DNA from: Streptomyces sp. 1-11
GTDB lineage: Bacteria > Actinomycetota > Actinomycetes > Streptomycetales > Streptomycetaceae
Assembly (NCBI RefSeq): GCF_007176755.1
Contig: NZ_BJTV01000002.1
Location: 372,655 to 436,654 of the forward strand
DNA: 64,000 nucleotides
Reading direction: 5' to 3'
Shown here one piece after another: positions 33,564 through 41,228 of the stretch; position 1 is the stretch's first letter, and the number at the start of each line of letters is the position of its first letter. The notes under the pieces are model-generated. The model did not search any database. It was given only the letters and a program-made list of their open reading frames with translations, and was not told the origin of the DNA. The position numbers and the translations under genes are program-made.

Positions 33564-34741
33564 GGGACTTCTCCGCCGCACCGGGCGACGGCGCGCTGTT
33601 CGGGCTCGACGCCCTGCCCGGAGCCACGGCTCCCGCGCAGGAGCCGGCCCCGGCCGCCGGGGCGTTCCGCGACTCCGACGCCGCCCGGCGCCTGCTTCCC
33701 GTGCGCACGGTCTACGCGGAGCCGGCCGCCGCCACCTCACCGCGCGGACGGCAGATCCTCGCCCGGTACCCCGGCGCGCGCCTCGTGGAGGTGGAGTCCC
33801 ACTGGCGCATCCCCGAACTGCACGGCGACGAGGGGAACGTCGGGCGCTGGGTGCGGGTGAAGGGCGAGACGCTGGTGCTGGGCGAGCGCAAGACGCTCAC
33901 CACCCGGCCCAACGGACGGTCCGCCGACTGGATCGCCCCCGGCCCGTCCAACGGCTGCGCGATGGCCTGCGTGTACTGCTACGTGCCCCGCCGCAAGGGG
34001 TACGCCAACCCGGTCACCGTCTTCACCAACATCGACCGGATCATCGCCCACCTGGGGCGTCACATCGCGCGCCAGGGCCCGAAACGGGAGCCCAACCAGT
34101 GCGACGACACGGCCTGGGTGTACGACGTCGGCGAGAACGGCGACTGCTCGGTGGACGCGCTGATCAGCGACAACACCGCCGACCTGGTGCGCGCCTTCCG
34201 CCGCTGGCCCACCGCGAAGGCGTCCTTCGCCACCAAGTTCGTGAACCCGGACCTGCTGGCGCTGGACCCGCGGGGCCGCACCCGCGTCCGCTTCTCGGTG
34301 ATGCCCGCAGAGGACTCCCGACTGCTGGACGTCCGGACGTCCCCGGTGGCCGAGCGCATCGCCGCCGCCGCGGACTTCCTGGACGCCGGGTACGAGGTGC
34401 ACTTCAACCTCTCCCCCGTGGTCCTGCGTCCCGGCTGGCAGCAGGCCTGGACCGAGCTGCTGCGGCAGCTCGACGACGTGCTGCCCGAACGGGTCAGACG
34501 GCAGGCGGCCGCCGAAGTGATCATGCTGACCCACAACCGGGAGCTGCACGAGGTGAACCTCGGCTGGCACCCGCGGGCCGAGGACGTGCTCTGGCAGCCC
34601 GGCATCCAGCAGGGCAAGCGCTCCGAGAACGGGGCGCTGAACGTGCGCTACGACCACGTGGTCAAGGCGAGGGCGGTGGAGGAGCTCCGCGGCCTGGTCG
34701 CGGAGCACGCTCCGTGGCTGCGGATCCGGTACGCCTTCTGA
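33560..34741 (+). CDS. Spore-photoproduct-lyase-family radical SAM protein
   Basis: A 393-residue radical SAM protein. The cluster motif CxxxCxxC is CAMACVYC at about 133-140, inside GPSNGCAMACVYCYVPRRKGY. The remainder shows SPL-family features (FATKFVNPDLL; RVRFSVMP; EVHFNLSPVVLRPGW). Spore photoproduct lyase of Bacillus repairs UV-made thymine dimers in spore DNA; the actinobacterial branch is less well characterised, so direct DNA repair is an inference. Its place in a light-response region is suggestive. Translation is probably coupled to a 12-codon leader ORF. Confidence 0.85.
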   Translation: MRDFSAAPGDGALFGLDALPGATAPAQEPAPAAGAFRDSDAARRLLPVRTVYAEPAAATSPRGRQILARYPGARLVEVESHWRIPELHGDEGNVGRWVRVKGETLVLGERKTLTTRPNGRSADWIAPGPSNGCAMACVYCYVPRRKGYANPVTVFTNIDRIIAHLGRHIARQGPKREPNQCDDTAWVYDVGENGDCSVDALISDNTADLVRAFRRWPTAKASFATKFVNPDLLALDPRGRTRVRFSVMPAEDSRLLDVRTSPVAERIAAAADFLDAGYEVHFNLSPVVLRPGWQQAWTELLRQLDDVLPERVRRQAAAEVIMLTHNRELHEVNLGWHPRAEDVLWQPGIQQGKRSENGALNVRYDHVVKARAVEELRGLVAEHAPWLRIRYAF

Positions 34742-34803
34742 CCGGGCCGGCGGCGCTTCCGGCCCGGCCGGACGCTCACGGCACCGGCCCGCGAACGGGC
34801 CGG
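34742..34803. terminator. Two hairpins between convergent genes
   Basis: CCGGGCCGG (34742-34750) pairs with CCGGCCCGG (34759-34767). CCGGCCCG (34784-34791) pairs with CGGGCCGG (34796-34803) around a CGAA loop. One probably serves each of the convergent photoproduct-lyase and cbtA transcripts. Confidence 0.8.
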
Positions 34804-34823
34804 GAGCCGGAGCCCCGGGTGCC

Positions 34824-35588
34824 TCAGCGGTGCGCGGCCGGGGTGCCCGCACCGGAGGCCGGCCGGCGGTTGGCCGTGCGCTCCGCGGTGAGCACCCGTT
34901 CCGCGAGGACGCCGAAGACGAGCCCGAACGCCGTCCACAGGGTCGCCTGGACGGCCAGCGCGGCCAGGCGGAACCGCCACAGCAAGGTCGGGGGGAAGTC
35001 CTTGGGGACCTCGTCGACGGCCGGCAGGAACGCGTAGGCGAGCCCGGCGGCCAGGACGAAGAACGCCCCCGCGGCCACCGTCGCGTTCCAGTTGCCGAGG
35101 CGGGGGGCGAGACGCCTGCCGAGGATCACCGTGACGACCGCCAGCAGCACGCTCAGGACCATCATCAGGAAGTACAGGGTCGTGCGCTTGCCGATCGTGT
35201 CGGGTTCGCCGACCGACGGCGGGTTGGCCGGGTACTTCAGGAACGGCACGACGTAGACGGCGACGAGGCCCGCCACCGCCAGGAGCAGCGCGCTCGCACG
35301 CGGCCCGAAGCGGCCGGCGCGGCCCAGCGCGAAGCAGTACGCGAGGGCGGCGATGCCGCCGAACGCGACGCCGTAGACGAGCACGCCGGTGGACAGGCCG
35401 GCGGTCGACTGCATCGTGCGGGAGACCGCCTCCACGCCGTGTTCGTGGGCGTGCGACTCCTCGTAGGCGATGGCCGAGTCGACGCTCGGTTCACCGAGGA
35501 AGTAGGCGACGACGAGGGCGAGCAGGCCCGCGGCGAGTCCCGCGAGCATGCCACGCACCAACAGGTTGCGGACGGTTGCCGAGTTCAT
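34824..35588 (-). CDS. cbtA: Cobalt transporter subunit CbtA
   Basis: A 254-residue membrane protein of the CbtA family, predicted to import cobalt for B12 synthesis. About six hydrophobic segments are visible (LLVRGMLAGLAAGLLALVVAY at the N-terminus; GVLVYGVAFGGIAALAYCFA). An early loop holds SHAHEHG, a likely metal site. It follows cbtB by 24 bp in one operon behind a cobalamin riboswitch, strongly supporting the cobalt assignment. Confidence 0.9.
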   Translation of the reverse strand: MNSATVRNLLVRGMLAGLAAGLLALVVAYFLGEPSVDSAIAYEESHAHEHGVEAVSRTMQSTAGLSTGVLVYGVAFGGIAALAYCFALGRAGRFGPRASALLLAVAGLVAVYVVPFLKYPANPPSVGEPDTIGKRTTLYFLMMVLSVLLAVVTVILGRRLAPRLGNWNATVAAGAFFVLAAGLAYAFLPAVDEVPKDFPPTLLWRFRLAALAVQATLWTAFGLVFGVLAERVLTAERTANRRPASGAGTPAAHR

Positions 35589-35612
35589 GGGCGCGCTTGT
35601 TTCCCCGCCCGG

Positions 35613-35834
35613 TCAGTGGCAGGGGAAGCCGAGCAGGTGCCGGGCGTCGTGCAGCCACTCGTGCACGTTCTCGCCGGACGTCACGGAGGTCGCGCCCTGT
35701 TCGGCGCCGACGAAGTAGAGCAGGACCAGCATCAGGACACCGAAGAAGACGGCCCAGGGGGCGACGGCGCCGATCGGCAGCTTGGCGGGGAGGGCTTCGG
35801 GGGTGGTGCTGGGCTGAACGGCGGACTGCGCCAT
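35613..35834 (-). CDS. cbtB: Cobalt transporter subunit CbtB
   Basis: 73 residues: a Thr/Pro-rich N-terminus, one membrane helix (PWAVFFGVLMLVLLYFVGAEQG) and the family's conserved C-terminal His-rich end (HEWLHDARHLLGFPCH), thought to capture the metal. AGGAGG precedes the ATG at 35834 by 8 bases. First gene of the cbtBA operon downstream of the cobalamin riboswitch. Confidence 0.92.
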   Translation of the reverse strand: MAQSAVQPSTTPEALPAKLPIGAVAPWAVFFGVLMLVLLYFVGAEQGATSVTSGENVHEWLHDARHLLGFPCH

Positions 35835-35857
35835 GGCAGGACCTCCTGGGGAACTCG

Positions 35858-36010
35858 CGTCCCGGCTCGGTGGTGCACGGGACGACGGGCGGGTCTGACT
35901 CGCCGGCCCGCACCGGGATCGGTGCGAACGGGCTCACAGTGGCGCGACCGTGCCGGATTCCCACCGGCTTCCGCATTCCGTCGTCTTCAATGCCGAGAAG
36001 GTACCGCGAA
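35858..36010 (-). promoter_or_regulatory. Cobalamin riboswitch controlling cbtBA
   Basis: On the minus strand the leader reads GCCGGTGGGAATCCGGCACG, then the B12 box GCGCCACTGTG (complement of 35935-35945), and GGCGAGTCAGACCC (complement of 35889-35902). All are hallmarks of adenosylcobalamin aptamers. A CGTCCCG/CGGGACG hairpin (35858-35864 with 35878-35884) sits between the aptamer and the cbtB ribosome site and could be the expression platform. B12 binding should shut off cobalt uptake. Confidence 0.85.
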
Positions 36011-36104
36011 GCGCGGTCGCGGCCAAGGGCGCACGGGTGCGGGGCGGCACCGCCCCGCAGGCCCCGTACGCTGAGGGTGCCTTGCGCCCGAAGGGCCGTT
36101 GACC

Positions 36105-36122
36105 ATGAAAGCGACCTCATGA
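36105..36122 (+). other. Five-codon mini-ORF overlapping the histidine-phosphatase-like start
   Basis: ATG AAA GCG ACC TCA TGA, preceded by AAGGG, ends in a TGA that overlaps the ATG at 36119 (ATGA). The downstream gene lacks its own good ribosome site, so ribosomes probably arrive through this mini-ORF. Confidence 0.55.
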
Positions 36123-36721
36123 CGACCCGAGTGACGTTGATCTCACCGGCGATGAACCCGGCCGTGCGGGAGGCCCGCTTCGACGACGGGTGCTCGCTCG
36201 ACGCGGCGGGCGCGGCGCGCGCCCGGTCGGCCGCGGACGAGGTGCGGCAGGCCGCCACGGCACTCGTCTCCCCGGCCGTCCGCTGCCGGCAGACGGCGGC
36301 CGCGCTGGGCCTGCACGTCCGCGACGAACCCGCCCTGGCCGGGCTGGACATGGGCCGCTGGCGGGGGCTGACGCTCGGCGAGGCCGCCGCCCGGGAGCCG
36401 GAGGCGCTGGCCCGGTGGCTGGCCGATCCGGCGGCGCGCCCGCACGGCGGGGAGTCGGTGCATCTGCTGTGCGCCCGGGTCGGTGGCTGGCTGGACGAGG
36501 CCGCCCGTACCTCCGGCCGCCTGGTCGCGGTGGTCGAGCCGGAGGTCGTGCGGGCCGCGACCGTACGGGTGCTCGGCGCGCCGGAGGACGCCTTCTGGCG
36601 GATCGACGTGGCGCCTCTGACCGCCACCGCCTTCACCGGCCGGGCCGGGCGCTGGAACCTGGCGCCCGGGACGGCGCTGGGCCGGACGGACGGCACGCCG
36701 ACGCAGCGCCCCGGCCGCTGA
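36119..36721 (+). CDS. Histidine-phosphatase-fold protein lacking catalytic residues
   Basis: A 200-residue protein with the histidine phosphatase (phosphoglycerate-mutase) fold: LDAAGAARARSAADEV, the conserved SPAVRCRQTAAALGL arginine helix, LDMGRWRGLTLGEA and PHGGESVHLL. The nucleophilic RHG motif is replaced by SPA (TLISPAMNPAVREARF), and the second catalytic histidine (SHG) by VEPEVVRAA, so phosphatase activity is unlikely. It is divergent from the riboswitch-cbtBA unit; related active enzymes (CobC) act in B12 synthesis. A binding or regulatory role is possible. A paralogue lies at 62118-62840. Confidence 0.8.
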   Translation: MTTRVTLISPAMNPAVREARFDDGCSLDAAGAARARSAADEVRQAATALVSPAVRCRQTAAALGLHVRDEPALAGLDMGRWRGLTLGEAAAREPEALARWLADPAARPHGGESVHLLCARVGGWLDEAARTSGRLVAVVEPEVVRAATVRVLGAPEDAFWRIDVAPLTATAFTGRAGRWNLAPGTALGRTDGTPTQRPGR

Positions 36722-36799
36722 ACGACGCGCTCTGGACGCCGTGGTGACCAGCCGTGAGACTGGGCCGTCCGACGCCCCCGGTGCTCCAGGACGGTGACC

Positions 36800-37159
36800 A
36801 TGCAAGAGGAAGTCCCCCGCGTCGAACTCACCCCACGCGCCGCCGAGCTGGTGCGCCGGCTGCGGGCCGAGCACGGGCCGTTGATGTTCCACCAGTCCGG
36901 CGGCTGCTGCGACGGCAGCGCGCCCATGTGCTATCCCGACGGCGAGTTCCGCACCGGCGGCTCGGACGTGCTGCTGGCGGAGCTGGCGGTGGACGGGGTC
37001 GAGGAGCCCGTGACGTTCTGGATGTCGAGGAGCCAGTACGAGGTCTGGAGCCACACCCGGCTGATCGTGGACGTGGTACCCGGACGAGGGAGCGGATTCT
37101 CGCTGGAGGCACCCGAGGGAGTGCGTTTTCTCACCCGTTCTCGCGTAGTCGACGCCTAG
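36800..37159 (+). CDS. DUF779 protein
   Basis: A 119-residue DUF779 protein, recognised from LMFHQSGGCCDGSAPMCYPD, FWMSRSQYEVWSHTRLIVDV and FSLEAPEGVRFLTRSR. The Cys-rich HQSGGCCDG...MC segment could bind metal. In many actinomycetes this gene lies directly after an ExaC-type aldehyde dehydrogenase; here it is 33 kb from the one at 2205. An ATG start (36800) or GTG (36794) is possible; the AGGA at 36787 fits the ATG better. Confidence 0.85.
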   Translation: MQEEVPRVELTPRAAELVRRLRAEHGPLMFHQSGGCCDGSAPMCYPDGEFRTGGSDVLLAELAVDGVEEPVTFWMSRSQYEVWSHTRLIVDVVPGRGSGFSLEAPEGVRFLTRSRVVDA

Positions 37160-37234
37160 GAGACCCGTACGTCACCGTCGTCTGCTGCACTTCCCTTGAG
37201 TCCTGTGGCGGTTGACGAGACATCAGGGGGCGCG

Positions 37235-38479
37235 GTGACGAGAGGTCGGCGGCGAACGGCGGCGGGCAGACCGGTGCTCACGGTTCTCACAGCGCTCGGC
37301 GTGCTGGCGGGCGCGGCCCTGGCCGGGGCGGCGCCGGCCGCTGCCGTGCCGGCCGGCGGCCGCGGCGAGCGGATCGCTGCGGGGGTCGTGTACCGGGAGT
37401 TCGACATCACGGCGGCGGCCGGGCGCACCCGCGCCCATCTGCTCACCGTGGACCTGGGCGACCCGCACGTCCGGGTGGACCTGCTGCACCCCCGGGCGGT
37501 GGCGGCCCGGGCCACCGTGTCCCGGCTGGCCGACTCGGCCGGCGCGGTCGCGGGTGTCAACGGCGACTTCTTCGACATCACCGAGACCCAGCACCCGGGT
37601 GTCGAGGCCACCGGCGCGAGCGTGGGCCCGGCGGTCGCGGGCGGCCGGGTGCTGAAGGCGGCGGTGCCCACGGGCCAGCGGTTCGGGCCGCCGCTGCCGC
37701 CCGGCGCCACCACGCGGGACGTGCTCGGGGTGGGCGCCGACCGGCGGGCCCGTCTGGACCGCCTCTCCCTCACCGGGTCGGTGACCACACCGCACGGCAG
37801 GCTCCGGCTCGGCGGCCTCGACCAGTACGCGCTGCCGCAGAACTCCGTGGGGGCCTTCACCTCCCGGTGGGGCGCCGCCTCCCGGGAGCGGGCCGTCTGC
37901 GGCACGGACACCGACCGGGCCGCGCCCTGCAGCACCGAGACCTACGAGGTGGCGGTGCGCCGCGGCCGGGTGGTCGGCGCCGCAGGCACTCCGGGCCGGG
38001 GTCCGATCCCCGCGGGCACCACGGTCCTGGTGGGCCGCGAACGGGGGGCGCGGGAGCTGCGCGGGCTGACCGTGGGAGACGCGGTGACCGTCACCCACCG
38101 TCTGGTGGCGGCCAGGGCCAGGGTGCCCTACGCGTTCGCGGTCGGCGGCTACCCGGTGCTGCGGCACGGCAGGCCGCTCGCGGGGCTCGACGACAGGGCC
38201 TCCGCCGTGCGCACGGTCGCGGGTCTGCGGGGCGGCGGGCGGCAGTTGCTGCTGCTCGCGCTGGACGGGGCCGACGACTCCCGCACCGGCATGACGATCG
38301 CCGAGGAGGCGGCCGCCATGCGCGGCCTGGGCGCGTCGGACGCGTTCAACCTCGACGGCGGCGGGTCGAGCGAGATGGTCACCCGCGCCCGGGGCGCGCG
38401 CGGGGTGACGGTCCGCAACCATCCGAGCGGCGGCGCCGAACGTCCGGTGCCGAACGGCATCGGGGTCTTCTCCCGCTGA
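37235..38479 (+). CDS. Secreted phosphodiester glycosidase-family (NAGPA domain) protein
   Basis: A 414-residue exported protein. A basic start (TRGRRRTAAGRP) and hydrophobic signal (VLTVLTALGVLAGAALAGAA) end at AAAVPA. The NAGPA-type domain occupies the C-terminal half, with GVNGDFFDITET, AVGGYPVLRHGRPL and FNLDGGGSSEMVTRARGA. The human homologue removes GlcNAc from phosphodiesters; bacterial members may trim cell-wall glycopolymers. The GTG at 37235 follows AGGGGG; nearer-upstream GTG/TTG starts would add residues before the signal. Confidence 0.85.
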   Translation: MTRGRRRTAAGRPVLTVLTALGVLAGAALAGAAPAAAVPAGGRGERIAAGVVYREFDITAAAGRTRAHLLTVDLGDPHVRVDLLHPRAVAARATVSRLADSAGAVAGVNGDFFDITETQHPGVEATGASVGPAVAGGRVLKAAVPTGQRFGPPLPPGATTRDVLGVGADRRARLDRLSLTGSVTTPHGRLRLGGLDQYALPQNSVGAFTSRWGAASRERAVCGTDTDRAAPCSTETYEVAVRRGRVVGAAGTPGRGPIPAGTTVLVGRERGARELRGLTVGDAVTVTHRLVAARARVPYAFAVGGYPVLRHGRPLAGLDDRASAVRTVAGLRGGGRQLLLLALDGADDSRTGMTIAEEAAAMRGLGASDAFNLDGGGSSEMVTRARGARGVTVRNHPSGGAERPVPNGIGVFSR

Positions 38480-38499
38480 CCCGCGGCCCGCCGACCGCG

Positions 38500-38557
38500 G
38501 CTCACGGGCTCACGGCTTACGGCCCGCAGCTCACGGCTCACGGCTCACGGCTCACGG
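38500..38557. repeat. 7-bp GCTCACG tandem repeats
   Basis: GCTCACG(G) recurs at 38500, 38508, (GCTTACG) 38515, 38529, 38536, 38543 and 38550, in the short space between convergent genes. The last copy includes the stop codon of the small membrane gene. Likely replication slippage. Confidence 0.85.
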
Positions 38558-38746
38558 CCGCAGGCCGCTCACCAGGTCGGCGGTCGCGGTGAGCCCGCTG
38601 TGGATGGTGGGCGCCATGCTGGTGCTGGCCAGGTAGAACCCGAGCAGCATGCAGACCAGGGCGTGCGACAGCTTCAGCGCGCCGTTGCGGATGAACACCA
38701 CCGCCAGGATCAGGAGCAGCAGCACCACAGAGATGGAAATGGCCAT
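38552..38746 (-). CDS. Small two-helix membrane protein, 64 aa
   Basis: Unrecognised. Two hydrophobic segments: AISISVVLLLLILAVVFI and HALVCMLLGFYLASTSMA, joined by RNGALKLS. GGAGG lies 6 bases upstream of the ATG at 38746, a strong ribosome site. Proteins of this size and layout are common, as hypotheticals, in Streptomyces. Convergent with the glycosidase-like gene. Confidence 0.75.
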   Translation of the reverse strand: MAISISVVLLLLILAVVFIRNGALKLSHALVCMLLGFYLASTSMAPTIHSGLTATADLVSGLRP

Positions 38747-38967
38747 CGTCAACCTCCTCCGCCACGCCCCTTGAGCGGCGTTCGGCCGTAAGTGTGGCGT
38801 AGCGGAGGGTTTGTCCGGGTGGCTGACGTGTCCTCCGATCGTGTGATGTCAGACGGACGGGTGTACGCCCGGGAGGGCCCTTCCGGGCCGGCGAGGCGGT
38901 CGGCGCCGGGATGGCCGGCCGCGGAGAGGGGCCGCGCCCGCGGGGCGTCCGCGGGCCGGGCCGGCCG

Positions 38968-40050
38968 TCAGGGCGCCTGGAGGTCGACCAGAGCGGCCAG
39001 CGCCTCCCGGTGGGCGCCCGCGGTGCCGTAGGCGATCGAGTCGGCCTTGGCCCGCTTGAGGTGCAGGTGCGCGGGATGCTCCCAGGTCATTCCGATCCCG
39101 CCGTGCAACTGCACCGCCTCCTCGGTGGCGCGTACGGCCACCGGGGCGGCGTACGCCTGTGCGACGGTCACCGTGACGTCGGTGTCCGCGCCGCTCGTGA
39201 GGGCGTCGGCGGCGGCGCGGGCGGCGGCGCGCAGGCTGACGATCTCGAGCCACGACTGGGCGAGCCGGTGCTTGAGCGCCTGGAAGCCGCCGACCGGCCG
39301 GTTGAACTGCTTGCGCTCCTTCAGGTACCGCACGGTCTCGGTCAACGCCCAGTCGGCGACCCCGAGTTGCTCGGAGGCGAGCAGGCCGGCGCCGGCCCGC
39401 AGGGCCCGCCGTACTGCGGGTTCCGCGTCGCCCAGGCGGCGGGCGGGCGCCGCGTCGAGGGTGACGGTGGCGAGCGGGCGGGTCAGGTCGAAGGAGACCT
39501 GCGGGGTGACGGTGGCCGCCTCGGCAGCCACGGCGTACAGCCCGCCGTCGTCGGCCGGGACGAGCAGCACGTCGGCGGCGGCGGCGTCCGCCACGCCGGT
39601 CAGCTCACCGTGCAGCGAGCCGTCCGCCAGCCGTGCGGTGCGGTGGCCGGCCCCCGGTGCCGTGTGCAGGCCCACCGCGAGGACGCCGATGGTCCGGCCG
39701 GAGGCGAGGCGGCCCAGCAGTTCCTCGTCGCCGCAGGCCAGCAGGGCCTCGGTGGCCACGACCGCGCTGGTCAGGTACGGCACCGGGGCGACGGCGCGCC
39801 CCAGCTCCTCCAGGACGACGGCGGCCTCGCGGTGGCCGGCGCCCTGGCCGCCCAGCTCCTCGGGCACCAGCAGCCCGGCCAGGCCCATGCCGTCGGCGAG
39901 CGACTTCCACAGCGCGAGGTCGTGCGGGGTGTCGGACTCGGTGCGGGCTATCACACCGGCCGCGTCGCAGTGGTCCGTGAGCAGGTCGCGGACGGCGGAG
40001 CGCAGCGCCTCCTCCTCCTCGGAGTAGAGGAGATCCGGCTGGGTGCTCAT
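38968..40050 (-). CDS. Acyl-CoA dehydrogenase family protein (short partner)
   Basis: A 360-residue acyl-CoA dehydrogenase-type flavoprotein: SEEEEALRSAVRDLLTDH at the N-terminus, ERKQFNRPVGGFQALKHRLAQS and VQLHGGIGMTWEHPAHLHLKRA at the C-terminus. It lacks an obvious catalytic Glu motif, which the 393-residue partner has, so the two may form a heteromeric enzyme as known for ChsE/FadE pairs in steroid degradation. The ATG overlaps the partner's stop (ATGA). Third gene of an operon; substrate unknown. Confidence 0.88.
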   Translation of the reverse strand: MSTQPDLLYSEEEEALRSAVRDLLTDHCDAAGVIARTESDTPHDLALWKSLADGMGLAGLLVPEELGGQGAGHREAAVVLEELGRAVAPVPYLTSAVVATEALLACGDEELLGRLASGRTIGVLAVGLHTAPGAGHRTARLADGSLHGELTGVADAAAADVLLVPADDGGLYAVAAEAATVTPQVSFDLTRPLATVTLDAAPARRLGDAEPAVRRALRAGAGLLASEQLGVADWALTETVRYLKERKQFNRPVGGFQALKHRLAQSWLEIVSLRAAARAAADALTSGADTDVTVTVAQAYAAPVAVRATEEAVQLHGGIGMTWEHPAHLHLKRAKADSIAYGTAGAHREALAALVDLQAP

Positions 40051-41228
40051 CGGGCCAGGTCCTTCCATGCGACGTCCTTGTCGGTGCGCGGCTCGGCTGG
40101 CAGGCCCAGCACGCGCTCGGCGACGATGTTCAGCAGGACCTCGCTGGTCCCGCCCTCGATGCTGTTGCCCTTGGAGCGCAGGTAGCGGTAGCCGGCGTCG
40201 CGGCCGGTGAAGTCCACCAGTTCCGGACGGCGCATGGTCCAGTCGTCGTACAGCAGCCCCTCCTCGCCGCGGAGTTCGACCTCCAGGCCGCTGATCTCCT
40301 GGTTGAGGCGGGCGAAGGCGAGCTTCATACCGGCGCCCTCCGGGCCGGGCTGGCCCGCGACGAGCTGCTGGCGCAGGCGTTCGCCGGTGAGCCGGGCGAC
40401 CTCGGCCTCGACCCAGAGCTTCAGCAGCCGCTGGTGCAGGTCGTGGGTGCGCAGCTCGGGCCGCTCGCGCCAGGTCTTCGACACCGGGCCGATCATGCCG
40501 CCCTCGCGGGGCAGCCGCATGCCGCCGATGGCGACGCGCTCGTTGTTCAGCGTGGTCTGCGCGACCCGCCAGCCGTCGCCGGTCTCACCGAGGCGGCGGC
40601 TGTCGGGGATGCGGACGTCCGTCAGGAAGACCTCGTTGAACTCGGCCTCGCCGGTGATCTGGCGCAGCGGCCGCACCTCGACGCCCGGGTCGGTCATGTC
40701 GCAGAGGAAGTAGGTGATGCCCCGGTGCTTGGGCACGTCCGGGTCGGTGCGGGCGATGAGGATGGCCCAGCGGGCGAGGTGGGCGCTGGAGGTCCACACC
40801 TTCTGCCCGTTGACCACCCACTCGTCGCCCTCCCGTACGGCCCGGGTGCCGAGCGCGGCCAGGTCGGAGCCGGCGCCGGGCTCGCTGAAGAGCTGGCACC
40901 AGACCTCCTCGCCGGTCCACAGGGGCCGCAGGAAGCGCTGCTTCTGCTCCTGCGTGCCGTACTTCAGGATCGTCGGCGCGGCCATGCCGAGGCCGATGCC
41001 GATGCGCCGGGGGTCGTTGTCGGGGGCGCCGGCGGCCTCCAGTTCGGCGTCCACCACGGCCTGCAGGGAGCGCGGGGCGTCCAGTCCGCCGAGGCCCTGC
41101 GGGAAGTGCACCCAGGCCAGCCCCGCGTCGAACCGGGCCCGCAGGAACTCCAGGCGGCCGGTGCCGGCAGGCGGGTGCGCGGCCAGGAACTCCTGTGCGC
41201 GACGGCGCAGTTCCGCTGCGTCGGTCAT
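40047..41228 (-). CDS. Acyl-CoA dehydrogenase family protein (long partner)
   Basis: A 393-residue acyl-CoA dehydrogenase: WCQLFSEPGAGSDLAALGTRA and NGQKVWTSSAHLARWAILIA mark the FAD/substrate region, and NSIEGGTSEVLLNIVAERVLG the C-terminal catalytic-Glu helix. Overlaps both neighbours by ATGA, so the three genes are translated as a coupled set. Probably acts on a bulky or branched acyl-CoA together with the short partner. Confidence 0.9.
   Translation of the reverse strand: MTDAAELRRRAQEFLAAHPPAGTGRLEFLRARFDAGLAWVHFPQGLGGLDAPRSLQAVVDAELEAAGAPDNDPRRIGIGLGMAAPTILKYGTQEQKQRFLRPLWTGEEVWCQLFSEPGAGSDLAALGTRAVREGDEWVVNGQKVWTSSAHLARWAILIARTDPDVPKHRGITYFLCDMTDPGVEVRPLRQITGEAEFNEVFLTDVRIPDSRRLGETGDGWRVAQTTLNNERVAIGGMRLPREGGMIGPVSKTWRERPELRTHDLHQRLLKLWVEAEVARLTGERLRQQLVAGQPGPEGAGMKLAFARLNQEISGLEVELRGEEGLLYDDWTMRRPELVDFTGRDAGYRYLRSKGNSIEGGTSEVLLNIVAERVLGLPAEPRTDKDVAWKDLAR

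Noticed and set aside
36119..36721. Calling this an active CobC-type alpha-ribazole phosphatase
   Set aside because: Position beside cbtBA invites it, but both catalytic histidine motifs are absent.
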